From Diphasiastrum complanatum (lineage: Eukaryota > Streptophyta > Lycopodiopsida > Lycopodiales > Lycopodiaceae), in assembly GCA_029204225.1 (NCBI GenBank), contig CM055109.1, positions 36,740,991-36,804,990 of the forward strand: DNA of 64,000 nt. The letters run 5' to 3'. Under the pieces are notes generated by a model. It searched no databases. It had not been told where the DNA came from and saw only the letters and a program-made list of their open reading frames with translations. Made by a program: the position numbers and the translations under genes. This document shows, piece by piece, positions 10,961 to 22,669 of this stretch. Positions within the stretch are counted from its first letter, which is position 1. The number at the start of each line of letters is the position of its first letter.

Positions 10961-12078
10961 GGGAATTCTATTGCAAAAAGGTGGTTTGTTGAAACATGTT
11001 CCTTGTTGGCGGTAATCAACTTGATCTTAGTGAGGACTGGGATTCGTGGGTTGATGCAAGGAAGGAAATTCATGCTAACAATATATTCTTTTGTGGTAAT
11101 CTTCGGTTAAGATTTTGGTTGTGGAATAGCACTCTTTGAGAAATAATCAAGTTACAGGATTCTTGGTTAAGAAAGTATTGTGTACAGATCACGTGATAAC
11201 TGTAGAGATATGCTATGTAGTGAATCTTTGTGTGATCACAAACCTTTTGTACAAACTTTTGATCGTGGATCTACAAAGGATTCCTTGGACTAAGTTTTTT
11301 TGCATGCACAAACTAGTCGTTAAAACATAGGCATATTGATGAGAATTGTGGAGACAATTTCTCGCTAGGTTATAGTAATTTCTCATTGAGAATTGCTTAT
11401 TGACCTAGAATTGATTTAGAATCAAATTAAATGTGGTGTTTTGGTACCCCACCTACACATTTAAATATTTTCTAAATCTGATACAACTAACCGAGTCAGG
11501 AGCGCTACTTATGAGTTAGTTCTTTGAATCAACAATATAACCTCTCTTATAGATATTGTTGTTGAAATGTATTGCTTATAAGTCGCAACCTTTATGGGTC
11601 AAGTTAGGATTCATTTAAAGGATTATGTGCATAGAATACAGGAGAACTTTTGGCCTTTTCTTTTCCCAATTGGAAAGAATGGAATGCTATCCCGGAAGAC
11701 TCAGGAGAGTTGGATAGTTGATAGTAGCCAAAAGATGGAGCTTCATGTAATGAAGTACTGGTGAATCTGAAGTTATTCTAGATTAGAACTTAAGAGTAAA
11801 TTCTAGACGTATTCTAGATAGGACTCTAACTTGGAATGACACTTTGTGCCATGTCTAGAGCAAGGGTGTACAATCCTTATATAGGCACCGTAAGTGAGTT
11901 GTGAAAGTCTGAAACTTTCCAAATGGAAAGGACTTTTTACTGAACAACTCATGTGTCTTCTAAGAATTGTGATGCACTCTTATGATATGGTATGGTCTCG
12001 GGAATCTCGAGAGTTGTGATTGGAGAATCACAACTCAGACTCTAGGATATACCTGATCAATAAGAGAGGACTTAAATC

Positions 12079-13205
12079 ATGGTAAAATTACCCCGGATGA
12101 ATAAACAGGATAGTGGAATTATGGTAATGACTGGCCATCTTACCAAATCGGCTATGTTTATCTGGGTAAAGACTACCATGAAAGCATCTGATTTTGCTCA
12201 GATATTTATTGAGTGTCTGTTTAGGCTTCACGGATTACCTAGTGACATCATGAACATTCGCGATTCGAAGTTCACCGGTCACTAGAGACGACTCTGAGCT
12301 TAAGTTCTTCTGACCATTTTTTCTAGCAGCAATCTCATTGCGATGTGTGTCTGCCCTTGATTGAGTTGCCTATGCTAGGATATCGCATTTTCTTATTGAG
12401 TATAGGACAAGAATCTAGTGAATTATACTTGACGAATCATAGTTCAGATTCTAGTTATACTTGATCGTTTAAGAGAAGGATTACCTGCGTGATCAAAAGA
12501 TCAGATGATATCTGCATTTTGATTGCAATCTCTTTGGAGAGGAAGTTATCCTTGATGGAGATTAAGTTATAGTAAGCATTTGGCTACCGGATATAGCCCG
12601 TCCATCCTTATATATAGTTTTTAACCTAGATCACCTATTTCAGAAGACTCAGATGATCAAGTTTCAGAAAGTAGCAAATTTTCTACATGATATGCAAGAA
12701 ATGCTATGGGTAGCACGTGTGTACCCAAGATAGGGACCGACATTATGCTAATTTGAAATGATCGCCTCGAGTCCTTCAAGTGGGAGATTGGGTATATTTG
12801 AGAATTCTGAAGGATTCTAGTGTAATGCGTACCGACAAGCATTACAAATTGTCCCCTAGATACAGAGGACCGTATTAGATCTTGTAAAAGATCGGATCCT
12901 TATCTTACCAGTTGGACCTCCCAGAGGGAACTCAAGTGCATCCGGTTTTTTGCGTAAGCCGACTCAAGAAGAGTCTACGTTAAGGGGAGTATCTTGGTTC
13001 TGGAGATCAACTGGACCTATAGGATGAATCATCAGGGGTGTCTCGGTTTGAACCCGGAAAGATCTTGGATATAAGAACTAACGATTGAGAAATCGTATAG
13101 TTACCAAGCATCTAGTTCGATGGAAGGGACGTACGAACGATGATTCCTATGAGCAAGAAGAAGCTTAAGGAGGAACTTCCTTAGTTTTAAGTTCTGAGGA
13201 CAGAA
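12079..13205 (+). pseudogene. Gypsy integrase core and C-terminus remnant
   Basis: The 68-codon frame 12079-12285 aligns with the start of a Ty3/gypsy integrase core: GHLTKSAMFI, FRLHGLPSDI and RDSKFTG (catalytic Asp region). Later frames, interrupted by stops and frameshifts, give the integrase C-terminus near 12780-12960 (RTDKHYKLSPRYRGPY, then QLDLPEGTQVHPVFCVSRL) and a chromodomain-like end near 13040-13150. No continuous ORF remains. Confidence 0.8.
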
Positions 13206-13209
13206 CTTG

Positions 13210-13225
13210 AATAAGGGGGGAAGAA
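13210..13225 (+). other. Polypurine tract
   Basis: AATAAGGGGGGAAGAA lies immediately before the 3' LTR start (TGTCATG at 13226), the standard plus-strand primer position. Confidence 0.85.
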
Positions 13226-13699
13226 TGTCATGCCCACGACTGGTCTCGGGTAGCGTGTCCACGCTAGGGATCAGCAGACCAACAACCCGTAAGTTAATTG
13301 TGACTATAAGGGAATTGGGGCCCTTATGTGCATAAGGTCATAAATAATGGTTGTAGGCCTAAACTCATGATGATGGATTTGTATGGGTCTATCAATGAGT
13401 CATTGGGGAACTGGATGACGTGGCCCAAATAGGCTGCAGAGGTGTCCAGTGAGGTGTCACAGTGCACTACTAGTGCTGCATGGGCCTTGGAGGGTATAAG
13501 TATACCTATTTGGCTCTCACTAGTGCATGCTTGATTGCATGAATGGTAGCGGTATGCTGCTGGTGTGAATCCTCATTCCTCTTTGAGATTGATCAATAGC
13601 TTGGGGGCTAGATCCATTCGATCTAGGATTGGTTGGGTTGGTTTGTCCACCATCCGTTTCCTTGTGTTGCTTGTTATTGGCATGCTTAGAATAGGATTC
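13226..13699 (+). repeat. 3' LTR of gypsy element
   Basis: Second copy of the 10495-10947 LTR. It differs by point changes and by about 20 extra bases (gtccaccatccg region, near 13640-13660) absent from the 5' copy. Confidence 0.85.
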
Positions 13700-14331
13700 T
13701 TGGTTTAGGACTTTATAATGATGTTCCGGCGAGGGCAAGCCTCTAGAGGTGGTATTGATTTTAACAGCAGAAGGCCACAACAGTTGCGGACAACAGCCAT
13801 GGAAATTTCTCCTACAAGCTGCAATTTGGTTGGCTGTTTTCCAAGGGAGGTCTCAATCCAGAAAAGCTCCCCTGTTTTCCTGAGCTGTTCGACGGGCTCG
13901 CTAGCCAGAGGGTAGCGATTATCTGTGTCAGCAGCGATGGTATGATCCTCAGAGGTTGTGGGTTACGTGGCAGCCATAAGAGCTTTCACTGGTTGAAGAA
14001 ACAATTTCCACTGGCATTAAATGTCCACCCAAGAGCCAATCAACGAATAGGAACAGAGCTTCCGCTGATTGAGGAACAAGACATTCCTCTAGTAGCTTCC
14101 ACAAGTTTTTGTCCACCAGCAATGGCTGGAGGTGGTACAGCAGCAAGGACTTCCGCAGAGAGAGATGGCAGCTTGGAGAGAGTAGGCAGCAATAGCAGCA
14201 CGCTGCAAAAGATGGAGGATGTCACCTGCTCAAGTGAGTACCCATAGTCCGCCGAGGTGCCTGAACCGCTCTCGAACATGTCCTGATGTCGATCATGAGC
14301 CGAGATATCTGTCTCATCCTCCAATCATGTA
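13700..14331. other. Unidentified, possibly captured coding segment
   Basis: This interval between a gypsy 3' LTR and a LINE tail has a more balanced, exon-like base composition than its surroundings. Moderately long frames exist on both strands: plus 13718-13915 and 13942-14247, minus 13949-14146 and 14040-14324. The minus frames give leucine-rich stretches (LLLLPTLSKLPSLS, LWKLLEECLVPQSAEALFLF). No family was recognised and no frame is intact throughout. A GTGAGT donor-like site is on the plus strand near 14234. It may be a degraded gene fragment; I do not assign a function. Confidence 0.3.
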
Positions 14332-14541
14332 TCACTCTATATATCCTTGGGGGCATCTCCTTGAGAAAAAAGATGTAATCTGAGGCTGGGAGGCTGAGTC
14401 ATCATGCCAATCCTGCTGGATAATATGTCGACGTAGAAGAAACATCTGCCATATAGCCACGCAATGTGCGTCCACATAAGAAATAAGGGATAGAGAAAGA
14501 GCTATATTGATGTCTTTAACGTACCAAAAGGTATAGGGCAA
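14332..14541 (-). pseudogene. LINE 3' tail fragment
   Basis: The minus frame contains DAHCVAIWQMFLLRR and QITSFFSRR, matching the extreme C-terminus and tail of the LINE copies at 7.2-8.5 kb (RCVALMI; ITSFFSRR). The zinc-binding core is absent, so this is a short 5'-truncated remnant of the same LINE group. Confidence 0.6.
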
Positions 14542-14679
14542 ACTACCTCAAAAGGCATAGCGCAAACATGTGTCTCTTTTGCCAACAGTGTTGCAAATAT
14601 AATAAGATCACACACTATATGCTAAGGTATCTGAGTGTGATTGCCATCTGCGGGTGGTGGAATTTGGCATTTTATCTTT

Positions 14680-15370
14680 AAAAATCAAGTGTTGATGGAT
14701 CCATTGAAGGTAAAGTCACTCCTTGGATTGGCTAGCTAGAATTGTCAATTCATCAAGGGATATTCACATGTTGCAACACCTTTATCAGACCTAACAAAGG
14801 AGTGCTAAGAATGCACCATTAAAAAGTAAATGGGGAGGGCATGAGCAAGAGGCATTTCATAGACTCGAGCATGAAAGTGCTTCTGACCCTATGTCTTGTA
14901 CTAACACAGTACACTTTTTCAATTTTATGAAGTGCCACATGTGATTGTGAGTGATTGGGGTCTCTAGTTTACTAGTAACTTTTGAAGGGCGGTCTTCAAG
15001 TTGTCCAAGGCAAGGCCAGTTGTGAGTAGTGAGGACCACCCCAACTTATAGACAAGTAGCCTGAGCGAGTGAACCAAATCAGGGACATGCTTTGAGCTTT
15101 TGTAGCTAAAAAAACGGACTAATTCAGATAAGTATCTTCCAATTTTGAAATTGGCTTACAATAGCAACAACATTTTAGCCACTGGCATGAGTCCATTCAT
15201 CATTTTAAGGCAATGTATGGATTTGACCTGACAGCTCCAATGTAGGTGCATCTTGTTGATTGTCATGTGGAAAGTGCACCCTAGGAACGATGAGCTTTAA
15301 GGAGTACACGCAGGGATATGGTGGAGAACATGAGGAAGATAAACTAGATAAATCTTTTTGAAAAACGAGG
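14680..15370 (+). pseudogene. Gypsy RT-end to integrase remnant
   Basis: Frame-shifted plus-strand reading gives FIKGYSHVATPLSDLTKE (RT/RNase H boundary, about 14745-14805), then EVPHVIVSDWG and FTS (integrase core, about 14930-14975), AVFKLSKA, and KYLPILKLAYNSNN...ATGMSPF (integrase, about 15130-15200), ending MVENMRKIN near 15320. The RNase H domain between is deleted. Many stops. Family identification is firm, boundaries are not. Confidence 0.75.
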
Positions 15371-15399
15371 ATTCTTGAGTTTCTAACCTCCTCTCGCCT

Positions 15400-16080
15400 A
15401 TCAAGCTATGGGACAAACCCCCATATTTGAACTTGTATACATAATTTACAAAATCTATAGTTGGCTGACTAACGGCATGCCAACGTTTACCTAGCACAAT
15501 CTCAAAGCATGCTAGGTTGGTAATCTCAAAATCAAGATCTTCAGTATACATCTAGATGGTAAGCAACAACTACACTATCTTTTGGTCCCAAATCTCAAAA
15601 CCCTGGCCATCTGGCATTTCCACAATATATTGATACTCTCTGAGGGGTAATGGATAGCTATAGTTGCTTAACCAATTGAAAATTGATAATGTTATAGGAC
15701 AAATCGGTGTCGGAAAGTGCAACTACCTCTCAAACTACCAGTTTCCTTGGCATCCTTATCAATTCTATATCCAAAAACTGATATCATGACCTTCTCTTCA
15801 TAGATAGGTAACACTGAGGTGCCTAAGGATCAAGATTGCACACCTAAATGGTCATCAAAAGTTGTACCATCATGTCATCTGCATCTCATCTTCACTCCCC
15901 AACATATCTTCCTACTCTAGCTCTTGAGTCAAGAGAGTGTCGTCATGCTCAGGCCAAATCTACATTTGGTGAATGTTTTTTTTGCCAGACTGCCTAGGAC
16001 AATCTTTGTATAAGTGTTTACCCAAGAGGCTCATGGTTGGGTAGTGAGCAAGTCTCTACTCTTGAGTCCTATTATTGTGC
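15400..16080 (-). pseudogene. Gypsy protease and gag-end remnant
   Basis: The minus frame to 15551 has FEIVLGKRWHAVSQPTIDFV, typical of the region after the retropepsin core in Ty3/gypsy. Upstream (about 15690-15720) ALSDTDLSYN replaces the usual D-T/S-G active site. Near 15985-16050 GKHLYKDCPRQSG resembles half of a zinc knuckle. Opposite in strand to the adjoining gypsy remnant, so two different insertions meet at about 15.4 kb. Confidence 0.65.
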
Positions 16081-16089
16081 TTCCAGGTT

Positions 16090-17440
16090 ATTCTAAACAT
16101 TTACTATGGAGAACCAATCAGATAACGACTTCCTGCCATAGGGATTTAACACGAGCAAATTTATGAGGCCCTAAATGTGTGATGTGGGGAGCAAGAGATA
16201 GTTGGAGGTATGATGATGTATGATCCATATCCAAACTAAGGTGGAAAGAGAAAGAAGAATCACCTAAAAGTGTAGTTGAAGAGATGGTGAAACCTAATAC
16301 AAAAGGGGAGAGAGATGGTGACCTCATGAAATAATCAACGTCCCTTTAGTGTATATATGTGAACACCATGAGTGCAACATATCACTCGATTCCTTGACTT
16401 CCTTTGAATCGAAGAACTTTGACTCCCCTACATCAAATTATGTGGGACATGATTAACCTTTTGCCATAACTTTGAGAACTTTGCTTGAAGATTGACTTCC
16501 CTGGTCTTTTTGAACATCCTCAAACCTAAAATATGTAAGGATTCCATAAAGAAGGTAATCTCTTTGATTACCATAGCACCATCATGACAATCATAAGTAG
16601 GAAATAGATCTACAAATATCAACATCAAATCTCATGCATCAACACCCATGTTAGAAACCTTCATGAGTAGTTGGCTCCACTTGTGTCGATTCCTTGAATT
16701 GAATCCACGTCAATTCTCATGGTATTCTCTTTGTGATGAATTTGATGGACTTAGCTAAACTACACTTCATGTTTGCATTCCAACCACTCTCCAACAATGA
16801 TACAAATAGAATGTCATCCATAAACCAAACCAAATATGCAAGTAATAGAGCATCCCCAATAGAAAGACAAAATGTATACAATACGTCCTCACACAAAATA
16901 ACTAATACTTACTCCCCCTCAAATACTTTCTCACACAAAGCATGTGACATTCTCTTCTCCTTAGAATCTCCTCCTCTATTTCACACATAGTCACTTGCTT
17001 CAAACAACTTTTCAACTTAGAAAGCATCTCATCATGACATCTATTTATTCTGACTCTATGTCATATGCAAACTTCCCAACTAGTGTACGTCCATCTTCCT
17101 TGAGAAAACCTGCTTCACTTAAGAAGACTTCATGTTGATTTTCTAAGGCTAATCAATAACCTGTCGATTCATAGAAACGCCTGTTGTTTTTCTTGACGGT
17201 AAACAACCACTTGTATTGTTGATTTTCAATGGCTAATCAACAACCTTGTCTTCAAAAATCTACCACATGACAGAACATGAACTTGGATAGATTCAAGAAC
17301 TTGAAGAAACTATTTTTCTCCAACTCAAAACAGATCTCTCACTTGGTACCCCCACATGAACAATCAACTATGACTTGGATGGTATCTAGGAATTACTGTT
17401 GTCCAGGCTAAACTTGTAAGTAGGAAATTTTCTATCATGC
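16090..17440. other. No recognisable gene; short direct repeat
   Basis: AT-rich, with only short frames. Near 17133 and 17218 the phrase ttgattttc...ggctaatcaa is repeated about 85 bp apart. No domain recognised. Confidence 0.45.
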
Positions 17441-17447
17441 ATTGTTT

Positions 17448-17860
17448 TCATGATCGTTCGTCCAATTCTTGTAAGATATTGATACGTTGTTGGATTGATT
17501 CTTTCCTACCTAGATTGTGAGACATAGCCAGTCTCAGAGATGGTAATTCTATTTCAATAGGCAGGATACATTCTTGTCCATATACCAAGAAAAAGAGAGT
17601 GTGATTTGTACTAGCTTTGTAGGTTACATTGTAAGCCCACAAAGCAACATATAATTTCTTATCCCAGTCCCTTTTATTTTCAGCTACTATTTTCCGTAGT
17701 ATGGACATCAACTGCCTGTTTGTACTTTCACCTTAGCCATTCGCTTGAGGGTGATAGGGAGTACTCTTTTGATGTTTAATCAGTAATTGTTTTGTCAAAC
17801 TCTCTATGATTTTGTTCAAAAAGTGGGTTACTTGAGCCACATAAACAAGCTACTATGATT
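17448..17860 (-). pseudogene. Gypsy integrase C-terminal remnant
   Basis: The minus frame 17448-17711 gives KRDWDKKLYVALWAYNVTYK, ASTNHTLFFLVYGQE and LPIEIELPSLRLA, a typical Ty3/gypsy integrase C-terminal half. Upstream, in other frames, are [16 protein letters not shown] and [10 protein letters not shown] (the integrase core around its catalytic Glu), so at least two frameshifts separate the parts. No LTR was found nearby. Confidence 0.8.
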
Positions 17861-17973
17861 TGGATAGAAACCAAACCAATACAACATAGAATGACAACCA
17901 CACAACTTGCCACACCTATCACTTGTAACAATGAACTTATCATTTGCCACCATGATAAGAAATTGTGAATCAA

Positions 17974-18840
17974 TGAAGCATCCTCTTGAATATCGATTTA
18001 CCTATATAGACTCATAGTCTACACTTCTCCTGCAACACCCTCTTAGGGTCTGCACCTTTGTCAATTCCAACCTCGACAAAACCTTGTCCAATCTTAGAAC
18101 CTCTGAAGTTGACCTTCCTTCAATATGTTGGTTGGTAGCCACTTTTGCAGCTTCAGCGACACCATGATCGTTGATTGTCTTCCCCTACCATCTGCCTCAT
18201 TGTCTCTTGTTTCACGTAGTTTTCCTTTTTCCTATGAGTTGACCCTTCCACTTTGCCTTGCAGTTGCATCTTTCTTCACGGATCAACAAATCTTTCGTGT
18301 GAAAAATCTGTTACAAAACTTTAGCCCCTTGGATCCTTCTTTGCTGAGACCAGTGAAATAGATGTAGCCCCTTGGTCAGGTCTTTGTTTGCTTAGATCTG
18401 TCTACGCTCAATTCTGACTTTGCTTAGTTGAAACTAGCAGTAATTTATCCTGTCCCAGCACAGTGTTCATCCTGTAGATCTGATCTTCAATGAACGATAG
18501 AAAGTTTCAGCACTCCTGCAATCTGTCCTGGATCTGAAAAACTTGCATTCTGACCTGTCTTGGTCTAACACTTTGACAAAAGAACCTTTTGACAGTGACT
18601 TCCCACAGTCTGTCTCCTTGACTAATAGCAATCTGGCTTAAAGCCAACACCAACATGCATAGAACTCCTTCAAAATCTGCAGCCTATGGCTCGTCAATAG
18701 CATGTGCTTGCAATCCAACAACACCATAAATCCATCTCTATAACAATTTGAAAAGTGATAGTCTTTAATCTAATCTGCCCTGCAGATATGTTGATGATGA
18801 TCTTTCAGCTATCTGAAATCTGAAAAATTGATGTATTTTC
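17974..18840. other. No recognisable gene
   Basis: T/C-rich sequence with a single 78-codon plus frame (18125-18361) of low complexity. It may be 5' flank or body of the LINE remnant at 18.85 kb, without evidence. Confidence 0.4.
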
Positions 18841-18849
18841 AATGTCTCG

Positions 18850-19010
18850 TCCTACAGATTCGCCAAGAATCTACCTAGAATATGTAAATGCACTACAATT
18901 AAAGATCAAATGCTTCTTGTTCTCCGCCTCATTATTACCACAAAACTTATAGATTTTTTCAAAAGTGCTTCACCTGCCGGCCAATTTGTGATAGCTAATT
19001 CTCATTCTAC
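18850..19010 (-). pseudogene. LINE zf-RVT remnant
   Basis: On the minus strand, MRISYHKLAGR, a stop, then FCGNNEAENKKHLIFNC matches the reverse-transcriptase zinc-binding domain. The first zinc Cys appears replaced by Tyr (YKFC for CxxC). Different in sequence from the LINEs at 7-10 kb. Confidence 0.65.
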
Positions 19011-19039
19011 AGCTCAGGCATTAACTACAATACGAATAA

Positions 19040-20400
19040 GGTAAAGATCACTTAATGCCAAAGGGTGTGTTGCATATTGTACAATGTACATATTGTATGT
19101 GATTTTCTGTAAACCAAATATTTGGAGACATACAAGTAGAAGAAACTTTGGCATACTTCAGGTACTCTCACAGGCATACAAGAGTATGGTGGCAACATTG
19201 CAACCTAAATGATGCCTTCTTTTATCCCTCCCCTCTCTCAAAATTAGCTTGCATTACCCTGTACGAAAGCCTACTTGGATTCATTGTTTTTATCTTGTTG
19301 ACACATTGTACATCAGCATAATGTTGTGCTTCCAAAGGAATGAAATGTGTCTTAAGCAACAACTAGGCAAGGGCAATTCTGATTAGATCTCCAATTCTTG
19401 TATTAGAAATCTTTTTGACTTTTTCAAGGCTTCCTTGCCTAAACATGGACTCCATACTTGACAACTAAAGAGAATTATTGGTTGGACTCAAAGGGCTGCT
19501 AATCCAGGATCTACCAAGATCAAGGTCACAATATTTGGTTGCTCCTTCCTCTTTTTTGTGGGATTTCGGTGTCGACAAGCAACTCAAGGATTGTCAGAAT
19601 CGGATAAGATACTGCCTGCTACGACATCTTCCTCAAGATTTCAAGGTAGTCGGGTCAAACCAAGATCAAGAGCTGAGCCAAGAAATAGGCTGCTCACTGA
19701 ACACGCTCAAGTCTGAAACTCAAAAAGTAACTAATCTGCATCTTTAGGGCTATCTAGCCTTCTTCTCTTGGGCTATTGGATCAAGGCTCACCGAGATGCT
19801 GACTATGCCTACCTGGTCTTGACCCCAGTTTTGAGGAGGGATCTCCTTATCTTCCACCTTCATAAGTGCATTTGATTTACATGGCGCAGGGTACTATCTT
19901 CCCTCAGCCTTGCTAGTTCAACCCAAACTTTCCCATAGAGCCTTGAAGTGACCTCGCTTAGCACTCTTCACAAATTTCTACTCCTTTCCTCTAATACATC
20001 AGAAGATACAAACACGAATCAAACGGTCTACGTGGAATCATATCGGAAACTAAAGCACTGTCAACAAAGAAGGTTAATGATGTTGTTATATATTCCATCC
20101 TATTCTTTTTTTCTTGATCCATCCATAATTCTGCGTTGCGTATGCACGTGCATTAATTAACTTTCCTGTACGATATTATATGTTCAGATTGGAACCTTGT
20201 TCGAAATTAGAGGTGTGATACTTTCTAGAAAGTTGATCGATTATTACGCGCGGAATTGAATGCAGCGATCAGATAAATTGGAATGGCCATTCTATGACGT
20301 CGAGAAGTGCGCAACAAATAAATAAATATTGACCAAGTTTACGTTAGGAAAAAAACTTCATCTTCAACGTTTTTAACTTATGAAAACCGTTCTCTCATTC
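19040..20400. other. No recognisable gene; presumed RELCH intron or TE
   Basis: Contains an 89-codon plus frame (19478-19747) and a 70-codon plus frame (19948-20160), neither resembling a known family. If the RELCH exon at 20460-20700 belongs to a live gene, this is the start of its first intron. No second RELCH exon was recognised. Confidence 0.4.
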
Positions 20401-20459
20401 TGACAAGATAGTTTAATATCTTTTAAATTTGACATAGCTAGTCGATTGATCATTGTTAC

Positions 20460-20700
20460 CTTGAAATGATTGTAAATGCAACAGTTGATCTGAAGGAAAC
20501 ATGTCAGGATCTGAAAAGAACGTGTGGAGATCTGCCGCAGCTTCTGAGTGACCATTTTCCACAAGTTCGTGTAACAGCTCGTAAGCTGTAAGCAGATAGT
20601 GCTCCTTCAGCAGGAAATTTATGAGAGATTTACACAATATTCCCCTTGAAGATGATGATAATGCATCACCGTCGCCTCCGCACCCGAGCTCCATATTCAT
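20460..20700 (-). CDS. RELCH: RELCH homolog, first coding exon (LisH domain)
   Basis: RELCH-type proteins carry an N-terminal LisH motif, coiled coil and HEAT repeats; the animal protein binds Rab11 and aids cholesterol transfer at endosomes, while the plant protein is little studied. From ATG 20700, about 80 codons give a LisH motif (residues about 20-52; SLINFLLKEHYLLTAYELLH) followed by FFSDPDMFPSDQ, matching the conserved N-terminus I know from plant RELCH homologs. The frame stays in family to SFQ, then a donor G|GTAACA gives an exon end at 20460. Codons beyond (to 20413) are read-through into the intron. No later exon was recognised down to base 1, so intron 1 is very long or the exon is orphaned. 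A retroelement 3' end lies about 200 bp upstream. Confidence 0.85.
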
Positions 20701-20904
20701 TTAAGATTTATGGTTGATTGACGGAGGAGACACACCACCTGCCGCACGCATTGCTTGACTCCCACCGACGCTCTTCCAAAGTCCAAAGCATATGCATTGA
20801 GAAAAGAAAGGAAACACCCCGTGCATTTATTCATGCATTTATTCATAAGAAAAAGTAATAGGTACATTGATGAAAAATATATATACACTCGGAAGGCCCG
20901 AAGG
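20701..20904 (-). promoter_or_regulatory. Putative 5' UTR/promoter remnant of RELCH exon
   Basis: About 200 bp separate the RELCH ATG from the end of the R2-like element's coding remnant. It includes a duplicated gcatttattcat word and an AT-rich TATATATA-containing stretch near 20878-20887 that could serve as a TATA box. Whether this is native promoter or retroelement 3' UTR cannot be told from sequence alone. Confidence 0.3.
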
Positions 20905-20910
20905 GGAAGT

Positions 20911-22660
20911 TTAAACAAAAGTAGGCTTAAACAAGAGCGAACCTTGCAGTAAAGCTAAGATTAATCCAAATTGTGACATTAGAAATAAAAGTGCATAAAC
21001 TATGATGATGTCCGTGGGAGTCTGCCAATTGATTGCAGCAGATCGGAAAAGTGAAGAGGTGGTGAGTCGACTAATGAAGGGAGATGAGATGTAGCAGACC
21101 CAGCCACTGTCGCCCGATAGGGCCTGAGCATGTTGCAGGGCAATGGAAACACGTTGTTTGAAAGAAGCCACGAGAATACAACCAGGAATACCTTGACGCT
21201 CTACCGCCTGATGAGAACACATGCGAAGAAAATCCTTAAAGCGTCGATGCAAGGTGCCATAAGTCTCGATAGCCAAAGGAAATAAAGCATCAGTGGGGTG
21301 CCTGTCGAAGTATTTTTTTTTCCTTCTCTTGTGTTGCGACGCCTGCCGCTTCTCCTGGTGTGAAGGCAGAGCGAGGCAATAGGTCACCACGCGTGGGATC
21401 AGCAACAAACAACATCTGCCAAAGTACGAAGCCCATCCCAAGAGAGGACAATGCCAACACGCCTGCGGGAAGAGTGGGACGCGGAAGAAGGAAGGACATG
21501 AGACTGCTCTCTTAGGACATGGAATCCTCCATCTCTAGCTATATTGGCCGCTGCATCTCTGACAACATCATGTGTAGTTGTGTGCTCACTCCCAGAAGGA
21601 CAGCGAAGGAGGTGGATAGCAAGAGCATCAATAGGGTGACCATAAACACACTTGGGGAGACCCAAGACCGAAGGATGAGGAAGCCCCAAGTGAAGACGAA
21701 GAGCAGTGGTAAAGATGGCTAAAGACAACCGGAAGGAAGGGATAACAGGCCAAGCTGACAGCCAAGCCCCGGCACCAGGACCCGCACAAGATAGAAGCCG
21801 AGCTCGATGCAACGCCGAAGGAGCCTCTGAGAGCATGTTGGAAAGGGTATGCTTGTGCACACGCTCCAAGAGGTTCTCTTGAAGGTGATCTGAACTGAAA
21901 GTGAGGAGTTGCTCAGAAGGAGGAAGACAAGCTTGGGCAGAGAGGGGGAGGAGCTCTCGCGCAGCGATGAGGAGGTGCTGGAAAGACAGAGAACCACTAT
22001 CCACATGAGCAATGCAATCCGCCAAGAGAGGGCGAAAGCCAGAAAGGAACTAAGAAGACAAAGTAGAGGCGACAAGAGCCCAGCTCCCAAGAAAAGCTAC
22101 AGGTGCAGAAGAAACCGTAGAGAGAAGACCCACACCTCCACAAGAAATGGGTAATCGAGCCTAGTTCCGAGCTGAAAGGGTCTCCACACCATCCAAAGAA
22201 CCTGGGCCCAAAAGGCGGCCAAAAACATTCATAAGAGAGTTGTCAAAGGAAGAGAGGAGATGCAAAAAGTCCAGAGTAGGGGGGAAAGTTTGTAACAGAT
22301 AAGAAAGACGCTGGATAAAGCAAGACGTCAAGATCCCAAACGCGACCTGAGTGTCACCCAACCGGGGAAGCAGATCTGAATGAGCAACATCCTCCTAGAG
22401 AGCCTCACCAAGAAAGGCAGAGCTGAAGGAAGAAGACCCAAAAGGAACACCCAGAATTCAAATGACATCCGAAGGAGCAAGAAAATCTTGAGGAGGAACG
22501 AATTCCGGGGGAAGACCTGCTGGAGACCACACTAAACACTTGCGAGGTTGAATAGACAAACCAAGAGAAGCCAGCTGCTCAGAGAAATGATGAAATGTGA
22601 GGAGCACCGTAGGAGCAGGACCAATAATATGAGTGTCATCAGCATCCGAATGAAATCAAC
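20911..22660 (-). pseudogene. R2-like RT C-half, zinc motif and endonuclease-like end
   Basis: Motif C reads DADDTHIIG at about 22648-22620 (Y/FADD variant), followed by FSEQLASLGLSIQPRKC and thumb-like sequence to 22161. Frame 21399-22025 continues with a zinc motif (CVYGHPIDALAIHLLRC, then HD), the C/H-rich element found between RT and endonuclease in R2-type proteins, and RRRVGIVLSWDGLRTLADVV, which I read as a PD-(D/E)XK-like core with the first acidic residue changed to Gly. Frame 20911-21441 gives a C-terminal LFPLAIETYGTLHRRFKDFL. Several frameshifts and stops. Endonuclease assignment is inference from architecture. Confidence 0.65.
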
Positions 22661-22669
22661 TATAGCAAG

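Larger units (their letters stand above)
10495..13699 (+). mobile_element. Internally deleted Ty3/gypsy element with both LTRs
   Basis: Two direct repeats starting TGTCATGCCCACGA flank 2.3 kb of decayed internal sequence. Order: LTR, PBS-like site, about 1.1 kb without recognisable Pol, integrase core, integrase C-terminus and chromodomain-like end, polypurine tract, LTR. Gag, protease, RT and RNase H are missing or unreadable, so the copy is non-autonomous. The LTRs differ by scattered substitutions and a 20-bp indel, so the insertion is not recent. A 5-bp TSD was sought (ATGAT precedes the left LTR) but is not convincing on the right. Confidence 0.85.

Noticed and set aside
10490-13704. 5-bp TSD (ATGAT) for the gypsy element at 10495-13699
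   Set aside because: ATGAT occurs near the right side only about 15 bp beyond the point where the LTRs diverge, so the match is not in register.
17776-17973. Hydrophobic 65-codon minus ORF resembling a membrane peptide
   Set aside because: In another frame the same bases give [14 protein letters not shown] and YHPQANG, a gypsy integrase core; the hydrophobicity is a frame artefact.
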